Shown here: positions 10,771 to 20,335 of the stretch, in pieces
Layout of the letters: each line of letters starts with the position of its first letter
How positions within the stretch are numbered: the stretch's first letter is position 1
Source of the DNA: Scalesia atractyloides
Taxonomy: Eukaryota > Streptophyta > Magnoliopsida > Asterales > Asteraceae
Direction: 5' to 3'
Assembly: GCA_947069175.1 (NCBI GenBank)
Contig: CAMTDV010000017.1
Coordinates: 53,329,137-53,393,136 of the forward strand
Length of the DNA stretch: 64,000 nt
Notes under the pieces: model-generated
Seen by the model: only the letters and a program-made list of their open reading frames with translations
Databases searched by the model: none
What the model was told of the DNA's origin: nothing
Position numbers and translations under genes: made by a program

Positions 10771-12884
10771 GAACTTGATAACCAGGCCCGTTTTCATTGT
10801 CTGCCCCGGAACTCCATTCTCAGTGATTTACTTTCTTCTTAGAAGTTCCTGCACAAAAATTCAAACAGTTAGTTGAAAAGTGACACCCAAGCCTTTGCAG
10901 TCTTAGGTGTTATTTCTTCAACCTTAATTTTGACTTTCTTTTCACAATCAGGTTTATTTTGGACTTTCTCAAGTTTCAGAAAGTCCTCTAAACTTTCAAT
11001 TATCACTGATTGTGTAACTTCTTTTTCTTTTACCAACCATGATTGATTTTCGTTAAAGCTTTCTTAAAATACAATGTAGAAACTTTTTGTTCATTACTAT
11101 TCGAAGATTCACCAGTTTCAAAATTTGAAAACTTAGTAATAACTGGTTTCACCTTGTTTGTAGTTTCTGTACATTGTTTCTAAACTTGAGTTGGTACGTT
11201 CAAATCTTCAAAAATTTTCTTATTAATATGAACAGGTTTAGGATTAATTTGAAAACATTTTCTAGCAATATGTCCAGCTACTCCACATTTATGACACTTC
11301 CTGTTACCATATCGTTTTCTATCAAACCATACACTCAAATCATAACACTGATTTGACATGTGGTAGCCATCTTTCCTGCTTCTTCTGTACCTTTGATTTG
11401 ACGTTGATGCACTGTGGTCCGACCTGCACCACTTATTTTCAGATTTTTGTGAATTTTTATAATGATTGAATGATCGTACCGATGAGCTTTTATTTTTCTT
11501 TTGAAAGTTTTTAGAATTTTTAAAACTTTGTTTTTCCTTTTATTTTTGTTCTTCATTCTGCTTAGAAGGTTTTTGCGTTGAGCATTCACCTTTTTCAGTA
11601 GATTGTAGAATAGTTTCCTGAATTTTTCTTTTAGTTTTAAAAATATTTTATTTTTCTCTTTTTTAGCACTTTCATCTTCGGTATCATCATCACAATTCTC
11701 AATTATGACATCATCATAATTTGTGATTTTGTCACTTATTGGGATTTCCTTTTTATTCTTATTGATAGGTTTTGGACAAATATGATCTAACATCAATGAC
11801 GAGGTCACAAAACCTCTCTTTTCAAAATCAACAGCTTTATTTTTAGCAATCTCAACTTCATTTTCAAGTTGAATTATTTTCTCAAGAAGAGAATTTTTTG
11901 CTTTTTGATTTTCTATATTTAATTTTTCAAAAACAATTTTTTCATTTTTAAACATTTTTATTTCATTTTGAAAATCTACTACCATTTGTAATTTTTCATT
12001 TTCTAAAATATTTATTTTGTTTTCAAAATTCTTTTCATTTTCTTTTAATTTTTTTATTTTCTAATGTCAAACTCTCAATCTCACTCAAGAGTTTGGCATT
12101 ATCTGCCCGATAGATATCTACATCATAAACTGGACAGACTGGTTTAGAACTTGAAAATCCATTTGTAGATGTACTTGAAAGTTGAGCTTCACATTTTTTA
12201 ACCACTACATTCTCTTCTCTTTTCACCTGATCATTCCTTTGATTACTGACAAGTTCAGATTTGTTTAGCAATTCAACTTCATATTTCTCTAACTTGTCAA
12301 TGAAAGTAGAAAGCATGAAATGTTCCCAACTTGGACTTTCCTTTAGTACAATTAAGTATTTTGTCCATTCACCTTCCGAAAGTACATCAGCCAACTTGCC
12401 AATGTACAGAAGCGTTTTATCATTTGTTTCATTGATTCGCCTTTGATCATTGTGAAGATGTTAAACTCTTTCATGATTAGAGCCTTCTTGCTCTTGATCA
12501 TCTCAGCACACTCCAGATATTTAGCACACAGAGCATTCCACAGGTTTTGTGCCGTATCACATTCTGGTAGCAAAACCAAGATATCTTCATTTATCGATTG
12601 CTGTAACAAACTGATCATCTTCTTCTCATGACATATGCATTATTCTGTTCTGGTGTAAACTTTGATACTGCGAGAATAGCTCCATGTTTATCAACTGGCC
12701 ATTTAAATCCAGTTTTAAAGGCAACCCAAACGTGGAAGAAACTTATTTGTACCCAGCTCTCGAATTTTCCTTTCCAGGCTTCATACTCATCTATACTCAT
12801 CAACATTGGCGGCTTTACGGACCCCATTTCGTTTTCCAAACTAATCTGTCGTTCAAAAACACTTGAAAAATGATTAGCAAACAT
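10770..12884 (-). pseudogene. Gag of element D, frameshifted
   Basis: Minus-strand frames at 12884-12615, 12618-12352, 12394-12035 and 11985-11335 read in order as a copia Gag. The N-terminal part has a W-x-x-W type core (YEAWKGKFESW). A helical stretch follows, with NLWNALCAKYLE and a LIMKEF block typical of the plant copia Gag family. Then come long Lys/Glu-rich coiled coils, and a zinc knuckle CHKCGVAGHIARKC near 11300-11260. Coiled-coil-rich Gag is common in Sireviruses. It is broken by at least three frameshifts, and the tail below 11260 has stops. Role: capsid and RNA packaging. Confidence 0.8.
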
Positions 12885-13074
12885 ACAATTTTAGTAAATT
12901 TGACTTTTTAAACGACAATATTAACGTATCGGTTTGCTAAAAACGTTTAAAATTTTTCGGAAAACTGTTTTTACCATATTAGAGCTTTAAACTCGTCTCG
13001 TCGATACGAATCTAACGACATATAATGTCCGAGACGTTTTTCGGGATTTTCATGTCTTTTTTTCGAAACCCTTA

Positions 13075-13450
13075 GACAAGTTCGGGCGAACTTGTCTCAG
13101 CTTGTGAAAAACTGCTACTAAACAAGTTCGGGCGAACTTGTTGAGATTTTATTAAAATTTCACCCTGATAACAAGTTCGAGCGAACTTGTGAAAGATTTC
13201 AAGAGAAAGAACAAGTTCGGGCGAACTTGTAAGAATTTTTCAACAAAATGTTATCAAGTTCGGGCGAACTTGTAAGAATTTTTCAACAAAATGTTATCAA
13301 GTTCGGGCGAACTTGATTGTGATTTGATGAAAAACTTAACAAGTTCGAGCGGACTTGGTTAAAAATCCTTGAAAACTAATCAAGTTCGGGCGAACTTGAT
13401 GAAAAATCACTCAATCGAGCGAACTTGATGACAAGTTCGAGCGAACATGT
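13075..13450 (-). repeat. Palindrome array in the 5' leader of D
   Basis: About ten near-palindromes of the ACAAGTTCGGGCGAACTTGT type between the primer site and gag, spaced mainly 35-48 bases. One 46-base unit is exactly duplicated around 13225-13315. The leader position means genomic RNA of this element could fold into a row of hairpins near its packaging region. Confidence 0.85.
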
Positions 13451-13662
13451 GTTTTCAAACATGGTTTTTTCCAAATTTTCGATATGGATTCGTTTGTTTT
13501 AAGCTCTGATCTTTTCAAGGGTTTTACTATTACGGATTTTACGTATTATACTTGAAAATCAGTCCATATTGTCTGTGTAATGTCCAAGAAAAGTTTAAAA
13601 TGAAATAAATGAGTAGAAGATGTGAAGTTCTATGTCCAATGTCTTCAAATTAGGCCAATCCT

Positions 13663-13676
13663 ACTCTGATACCAAT
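13663..13676 (-). other. Primer binding site (tRNA-Met) of D
   Basis: The minus strand reads TTGGTATCAGAGT directly next to the inner edge of the 5' LTR, matching the 3' end complement of plant initiator tRNA-Met. This fixes the orientation of D and the LTR edge at 13677. Confidence 0.85.
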
Positions 13677-14163
13677 TGAAGGTCCGTTATACGGATCGTT
13701 CGGGCCCTAATTTGGCAAACCTAAGGTAAACGTGCGGAATCCGTTTGCATAGGCGACATTGGATACAAGTTCTTTACTGATTAATCACCGTTTCATTAAT
13801 GTGTAAACGTTACATATCCTGGAAACACTTTGACAGAGCTTCGTCTCTGTCGTGACAAAATCTCTGAATCTTACAAATGAAATGACAAGACATCCTATAT
13901 ATAGGATGACAAGTTCGCTTGAACTATGTCATGGACAAGTTCGGGCGAACTTGTCCTAGCCATGACAAGTTCGGGCGAACTTGTCCTAGCCATGAAAAGT
14001 TTGGGCGAACTTGTCCAAGCCATGACAAGTTCGGGCGAACTTGTCCTAGCTATGACAAGTTTGGGTGAACTTAACTCTTTACATACATCAACTTCGACAT
14101 TTTGCTTCTAAATACAGACTCGATATTATAAAATGACGTAGGCAACAGACATATGCATCAACA
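13677..14163 (-). repeat. 5' LTR of element D
   Basis: This 487-base LTR pairs with 2970-3454. It contains six tandem palindromic units (13909-14075, spaced about 29 bases) just beyond a perfect palindrome CATCCTATATATAGGATG at 13891-13908, which holds the likely TATA box. Confidence 0.9.
13891..13908 (-). promoter_or_regulatory. Palindromic TATA element in D 5' LTR
   Basis: CATCCTATATATAGGATG is an 18-base perfect palindrome centred on TATATATA, next to the hairpin array. The 3' LTR has the same core at 3184-3200 with one arm altered. It is the best promoter candidate in this LTR. Confidence 0.45.
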
Positions 14164-14267
14164 CCGATGTTCCCTCTTTATATGATATCACGTTTTTAAA
14201 TTATGAGGAAATACCATGTGTCTGCCGCACCCCGCAATTATCTTCCACTGCGAGTCGAGGTGTGACA
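14164..14267 (+). repeat. 5' LTR of element A, last part
   Basis: Continues the A LTR after copia element D and matches 23351-23455. It ends in GTGTGACA, immediately before the primer site. Confidence 0.9.
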
Positions 14268-14272
14268 GAAGA

Positions 14273-14285
14273 TGGTATCAGAGCC
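14273..14285 (+). other. Primer binding site (tRNA-Met) of A
   Basis: TGGTATCAGAGCC lies five bases after the LTR end and matches the complement of the plant initiator tRNA-Met 3' end. Confidence 0.9.
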
Positions 14286-14553
14286 ATCGGTTATAGCGAA
14301 TGAAGTATCCCTAAAGAACCTAGACTATAATCCTAAGTTTAGTTTCCTCGCACTGAGAACCTCTAGAGACTGAGTAGTATGACTATTACCGGGATGGTCT
14401 TGTTAGGCAAATAAATTATTGTGGTCCGGAACACAATAATATATTTGCTGATACTTAGGATTTTCTTGAAACGTCATTAAGATAAGATAGGAAGGGGATG
14501 CGAATACTAACATAACAAACTATACATAATTTTAAAATTTTAAAATCAAAATT

Positions 14554-15540
14554 TTGTGCAATATGTGCTTATGTGTATATCTTTGGAATGTTGATTTTGG
14601 TTATTTCAGTCAAAAGAATCGGTGTTCTATGTTGCCTTTCTCTACAGGTACCATATTACGTCATACGAGTCATCAGACTGCATCCCGTACTGAGGCAGAT
14701 CCTGAGGAGGATCCGCTTATACCCCACCAGACGTCGAGCAACGAGCCGGATCAGTTCGGTTACTATTGTGGTAGTTACCCACCTAGACCCTGTACCAGGC
14801 GCGAGGGAGAGGTCTCGAGCGCCTATTGTTCTCCATCTCACCACCCGACTAGCTCCTCGGAGCATAGTCGTACCCCTGACATCGTTGTACAGTTAGGACC
14901 TATTCCCCGGAGCCCTACTCCTACTACAGAGCATTGGGAGTGGGAGCCTGTAGCACATCGTTTACCTACACCGGAGACTCCTCCTGAGCCTTATACTCCT
15001 TATACCCAGAGTACTTACTCACCATCTTCACCTAGTTCTCATGAAGTACCCACCATCAGCCTCTCGCAGACGGCCCGTCGGAGGGTACCCGCACTCGTAC
15101 CTGCTTTTACACCACCACCCTCTCCTATCCGCCCGATACCGGTACCTATGGGAGCGCGGCAGCAGGTTACTGCCCGTTTCCTCACACCACCTATAGAGGA
15201 CCCTACTCCTTTCCATTCCTATGAGCGAGGTGGCCCTTCTCGCCCGGTCTAAGATCCTTCCCCACCTGCATGGGGCGTACCGTTCCCTCCTCGGTTCTTA
15301 TTTGAGCAGATTGCATCGCTGCGGATGGCGCGCAACGAAGATGAGCAGCACATGAGATCGATGGGAGATTATCTGATCATCTTATAGCAGGCGATCATTA
15401 CTTTGTAGCAGCGCATGGGATACGTTCATCACCACCAGGACCATTTCCGGGCGATGCTGTATGGATGCATCGGTGCCATCGTAGGCCTGGTGGCAGGTTT
15501 TGTGGGACTGACATGTTGGTTGTTTTGGTGTTCGTAGTAT
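14554..15540 (+). pseudogene. Extra leader ORF of A: proline-rich protein with C-terminal membrane segment
   Basis: A frame opens at 14554 (or at the Met at 14629) and runs to a TAA at 15253-15255. The same frame continues open to a TAG near 15537, with only two more stops (near 15386 and 15404). The first 200 residues are rich in Pro, Ser and Thr with negative patches. The last part before the final stop is a hydrophobic run, AMLYGCIGAIVGLVAGFVG, then LTCWLFW, a likely membrane helix near the C-terminus. It sits between primer site and gag, where Tekay-type elements usually have only leader; element C has nothing similar. I recognise no family. Splice-acceptor-like TTTCAG and CTACAG occur near 14610 and 14650. 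All in-frame stops could derive from Gln codons. Confidence 0.5.
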
Positions 15541-15901
15541 GGTTTTCTTTTTGTATAGACAGACATGATATATCTTTTGCACATCCTACCAAGCACTGGG
15601 TTATGTCCATGTCAAGGTGGTGATGTAGTCGTAGTGCTTCTGTGTTTTCGTAGTTTCGTACTTTCCTTGTATGGTGTATGTACGTCACCTCGGTGACCAG
15701 TTTTGACAGCACATTTAAGCACTGGCCCTTATGGGTTAAGTCTATATGCAAATTTTAACAGTTGTGTGATGACAGATGTTATTATATATATGATGATGAT
15801 TTTGGGTATAGATGTTGCGTGCTCATGTGTGCGATGAAATTATGTGATATGTTATGATTGAACGTGTGACATTGATGTATATATATATTGTTTATAATAG
15901 A
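15541..15901 (+). other. Non-coding gap before gag of A
   Basis: About 360 bases with stops in all frames and no repeat or motif I can name. It separates the extra frame from gag. Confidence 0.6.
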
Positions 15902-17020
15902 ATGGCCCCAAAATGCGCACCACAAATGACGGAGGCGGAAATTGCACAAATGATACGCAACAGCTTCAGGCAGTCATCCCCACGATCGTGGCGCAGGTTA
16001 GCTCTGGTATCAATGCTAACCAACAACATAACCCGCAAACAGCGCCGGTAGGTCAAAACAATAATCAAAACAACGCACAAAACAATGTTAGACCGGTCTG
16101 CACGTATAAGCACTTCATGGACCAATGGAATTTGGTGGAACTGAAGGACCGAATGGGTTAGTGAAATGGATCGAGAAGTCGGAATCGGTAATCAATATAA
16201 GTAATTGTCCCGGTGACTATGCGGTTAGGTATACGACTTGTACCGTCACCGACCATATCGTAAACTGGTGGAATACCATCGTTCAATCTCGCGAGCAGGC
16301 TGCAATTAATACTATGACATGGGACGATCTTAAGGCACTAATGATGGAAAAGTTCTGCCCGGCCAACGAAATTCAGAGGCTCGAACATGAGTTCTGGAAC
16401 CCACAGATGCAAGGTGCCGACCATGCAGGTTACACCAATCGTTTCAATGAACTGGCACGCATACTGCCAGACATGGTCCGACTGGAGCATAAGCGGATTG
16501 AAAGATAAATCTGGGGACTGGCCCCAGAAGTGAGGAGCATTATCAACTCAGTGGAACACCTGACTATGCACGGAGTGGTAGCCAGGTCAGGTATTGTTAC
16601 GTTCTACGTGGTTAGACGTAGGATTTTGACGATGCCTAGAGAGCAGGCCAGTAATAAGCGAGAAGCCCCGGAAAGTAGTCAAGCAGGGGCAGCAACAGCG
16701 AAGAGGGGGAAAGCAACTAGCCAGAGTTACGCCATGACTACCCCAACTAGCAACTCTGATAATTACAAAGGAAAGGCCCCAAAGTGCAACAAGTGCACTT
16801 TGCACCACTATGGTGCGTGCCGAGCAGCGATATGCTCGAGGTGTCATAAAAGTGGGCATTATGCCCGAAACTGTAAGATGTCAACGGAACCAAACCCTAA
16901 ACCAACCCGCTTCGAACCCCGAAGGCCTCAACCTCTTCAGCAGCTACCCCAACAACCAACACAACGGATTAGCTCGAGGTCGTGCCTTTGTCATTGGGTC
17001 TGGTGACGCACGCCAGGATC
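15902..17020 (+). pseudogene. Gag of Ty3 element A, broken
   Basis: Starts at an ATG (MAPK) at 15902 and shifts frame within 50 bases. It continues as an N-terminal region with QLQAVIPTIVAQV, then shifts again near 16130 into the Ty3 Gag core, with LVKWIEKSE, then MTWDDLKALMMEKFCP, then a Tyr codon turned to TAA at 16506. A basic linker and a zinc knuckle CSRCHKSGHYARNC (near 16830-16875) follow. The core matches the Gag of element C (52361-53425). It would form the particle shell; at least two frameshifts and one stop abolish it. Confidence 0.85.
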
Positions 17021-17526
17021 CAAACATGGTCACAGATAGGTTCCTCGTTTTTTATAAATTTGCTTCAGTGTTATTTGATACGGGCGCTGATAGGAGTTAT
17101 GTTTCTATTGCATTTTTGCCACTATTAAATATGGCCGCTATTGACTTAAAACAACCATATTCCGTCGAACTTGCCAACGGGAAACCGATCACCAGTCACC
17201 AACTCATTTATAACTGCCCTATAACCCTTAACGGTTACCAAATTTTCTATTGACCTTTTACCCGTAGAACTGGGCAGTTTTGACGTGGTCGTAGGAATGG
17301 ACTGGTTGTCTAATCATCGCGCTGAAGTGTTGTGTGAGCAGAAGATTGTAAAGATTCCTTTGTCCCCGACCGATGTGATCATGGTACAGGGAGAGAAGTT
17401 AGGTACCATGCTGAACCTCATATCCCATCTCAAGGCGTTGAAGTGTATCCGACAGGGATGTAACGTGTTTTTAGCTAGCATCACGACAGATGAACCAGCC
17501 GAAAAACGTATTGAAGACATCCGATA
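17020..17526 (+). pseudogene. Protease of Ty3 element A, broken
   Basis: The retroviral aspartic protease active site FDTGADRSYV is at 17070-17100, followed by the VVGMDWLSNHRAEV block at 17285 in another frame after a shift near 17253. A stop (TAG) follows IEDIR at 17525. Both blocks sit in the order and spacing seen in element C. Role: cutting Gag-Pol into parts. Confidence 0.85.
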
Positions 17527-18933
17527 GTGCGCAAATATCCAGACGTGTTCCCAGAGGAATTTCCCAGATTGCCGCCCAATCGGCAAGTCGAGTTTCGGAT
17601 CGACCTAATACCGGGAACAGCACCCATTGCCAAAGCCCCATACCATCTTGCACCGTCCGAGATGCAAGAACTATCGACACAACTGCAGGAGTTACTTGAT
17701 CGTGGTTTCATCCGTCCCAATTATTCTTCCTGGGGAGCCCCAATGTTATTTCTAAAGAAAAAGGACGGTAGGTTCCAAATATGCATCAACTATAGAGAAT
17801 TAAACAAGGTCACTATCAAGAACCGATACCCACTTTCGCGGATCGATGATCTTTTTGACCAGCTACAAGGGGCCCGATATTTTTCTAAGATAGATCTTCG
17901 GTCGGTTACCATCAAGTGAAGGTCTAAGAGGACGATATCCCCAAGACGGCTTTTTGAACTCGGTATGGCCATTACGAGTTCCTGGTTATGCCTTTCGGGC
18001 TAACCAACACACCTGCTGTGTTCATGGACCTCATGAACCGGGTGTGTAAACCATACCTCGATAAAGTTCGTCATTGTCTTCATCGACGATATTCTGATCT
18101 ACTCAAAGAGCAAGGACGAGCACGAGTATCATTTACGTGCTATATTGGAGATACTATGGAAAATGCAACTGTACGCTAAATTGTCTAAGTGCGACTTCTG
18201 GTTGCAAGCAGTATAATTTTTGGGACATGTGGTGGATCAGTAGGGAATTCATATGGATCCAAGTAAGATAGAAGCAATCAAGAATTGGCATGTGACTAAA
18301 TCTCCGAAAGAGATACGCCAATTCTTGGGACTGGCGGGATATTACCATCGGTTGATCGAAAATTTCTCTAGTATTACCCAATCGCTAACAGCCTTGACGC
18401 AGAAGGATAGGAAGTATGAATGGGGTGAAGACCAGGAAACAGCGTTCCAGCTGTTAAAACAAAAGCTATGCGAGGCTCCAATTCTGACGTTACCCGAAGG
18501 CAACGATGACTTTGTCGTATATTGTGACGCATCTCGGCGAGGGCTCAGATGTGTCCTAATGCAAAGAAACAAAGTCATTGCATGCGCTTCCAGAAAACTA
18601 ATGGAACTGGGCGCGGTCATATTCGTGCTAAAGATATGGAGACGTTATTTATATGGTACAAAATGTACTATATATACGGACCACAAAAGCCTCCAACATA
18701 TCTTCGAACAAAAAGAGTTGAACATGAGGCAGCGCAGATGGGTGGAATTATTAAATGATTACGACTGTGAAATAAAGTACCACCCGGGGAAAGCTAACGT
18801 GGTAGCGGATGCACTAAGTAGGAAGGATCGAATTAAACCACTCCGAGTGCGAGCACTGGGAATGATTGTGCAGACGAGCCTTATAGAGCGAATCTGGAAC
18901 GCACAAATGCAAGCCTTGGAAGAAAGCCAGTAA
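17527..18933 (+). pseudogene. RT and RNase H of Ty3 element A, broken
   Basis: RT begins with [10 protein letters not shown] and has [13 protein letters not shown] and YRELNKV. A frameshift near 17910 and another near 18065 split the fingers from the palm, whose [10 protein letters not shown] core is readable at about 18085-18110 in a shifted frame. Stops occur near 18213 and 18241. RNase H follows with [16 protein letters not shown] and ADALSRK. About 15 codons are deleted between IACASRKL and ELGAVIF, removing the HDLE segment next to the second catalytic acid. Close in sequence to element C, but dead. Confidence 0.9.
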
Positions 18934-20335
18934 CCCAGCGAAGGGTTGCATGGAAATGAGAAAAGCTTTGTGAAGAAAACGGATGAGGTGTTGTATTTTA
19001 ATGATCGAGTGTGGATTCCTGCAAGTTCGGAGCTAAGATAGTTGATCATGGACGAGGCCCATAAATTGAAATATTCGATTCACCCTGGTACAGACAAGAT
19101 GTACCACGACCTTAAAGAGTTTTATTGGTGGCCGGGGATGAAAAAGGACATGGCAGAATATGTAAGCCAATGCTTGACTTGTGCTCGGGTCAAGACAGAG
19201 TATCAGAAACCCTCTGGAATGTTACAACAACACGAGATACCTCAGTGGAAATGGGAACAAATCATGATGGATTTCGTGTCCCATCTCCCAAGAACGCCTC
19301 ATGGTCATGACGCGATTTGGGTAATCGTCGATCGATTGACCAAATCCGCACATTTTATTCCGATCCATACCATTAAACCGACAAGTTGGCCGAGATCTAC
19401 ACTAACGAGCTAGTAGCCAGATACGGTGTCCCGGTTGCTATTATTTCAGACCGAGACAGCTATTTCACCTCGCGATATTGGTAGAAGTTACAAGAAGCTT
19501 TATGGACGCGGATCGATCTGAGTACTGCTTACCATCCCCAAACCGATGGCCAATCGGAACGCACGATTTAGACGCTAGAGGACTTGCTTCGCGCCTGTGT
19601 CCTAGACTTTGGAGGGAGTTGGGACAAACATCTTCCACTAATAGAATTTTCCTATAACAATAGTTACCAGGTAGCCCGTACGAGGCGCTTTATGGTCGAA
19701 AGTGCCGATCACCACTTTGTTGGGCCGAAGTGGGTGACACTCAACTGACGGGATCCAAGCTAGTAAAGGAAACGACTGATAAGATCCACCAGATTCAGAA
19801 TAGATTGAGAGCCGCTCAGGATCGGCAAAATAGCTAGGCTGATGTACGTAGAAAACCGTTATCGTTCGAGGTGGGTGAACGTGTATTGTTAAAGGTATCG
19901 CCGTGGAAAGAGGTTATCAGATTTGGAAAGATCGGAAAGTTAGCACCACGATACATCGGACCGTACAAGATTCTAGCCAAGGTAGGTCCCTTAGCATATC
20001 GGTGGAAGCTACCAACCGAGCTTAGTGCGATTCATAATCTCTTCCACATTTCAAACCTAAAGAAGTGCCTATCAGGCGAAGCCACCTAGATACCTTTGGA
20101 AGACATACACGTTGATGATAGACTCCACTTTGTGGAGGAACCGGTAGAAGTAGTTGATGGCAGGGTTAAACAATTAAGGCACAACAAAATTTCACTGGTT
20201 AAAGTCTGGTGGAACTCTAAACAAGGACCTGAATACACCTGGGAACGGAAGGATGAATCCGGAGAAAATACCCTCACCTTTTCCCTAGCTAGATGGGGTA
20301 AATTTCGGGGACGAAAATTCTTAACCAGGGGAGAC
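18934..20335 (+). pseudogene. Integrase with chromodomain of Ty3 element A, broken
   Basis: The zinc-binding part has [20 protein letters not shown] and CLTCARVK. The core has the first acid in MMDFVSHLP, the second in ISDRDSYFTS (reached after a shift near 19380), and the glutamate in TDGQSERTI. It then passes stops near 19484, 19570 and 19837. The C-terminal part has [21 protein letters not shown] and, after a TAG at 20086, a chromodomain-like tail with PVEVVDGRVKQL and KVWWNSKQGPEYTWE. Such tails target insertion to heterochromatin in chromoviruses. Confidence 0.9.
20301..20335 (+). other. Conserved hairpin and polypurine tract of A
   Basis: AATTTCGGGGACGAAAATT (7-base arms allowing a bulge) is followed by ACCAGGGGAGAC and then the LTR at 20336. 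Elements B (31561-31617) and C (57033-57067) have the same arrangement. Confidence 0.75.

Larger units (their letters stand above)
2970..14163 (-). mobile_element. Sirevirus-like copia element D, rearranged, nested in A
   Basis: A copia-type LTR element of about 11.2 kb in reverse orientation. Its two LTRs (2970-3454 and 13677-14163) start TG and end CA. Flanking 5-base repeats are CCTAT (2965-2969) and CCGAT (14164-14168); the unbroken A LTR reads CCGAT at this site. On the minus strand the order is LTR, tRNA-Met primer site, leader rich in palindromes, gag with coiled coil and CCHC knuckle, an inverted 0.6 kb segment where protease and integrase should be, partial RT/RNase H, long non-coding DNA, an env-like frame, an extra LTR fragment, polypurine tract and LTR. 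An env-like frame plus LTR palindromes are Sirevirus traits. It cannot encode a full pol. Confidence 0.85.
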
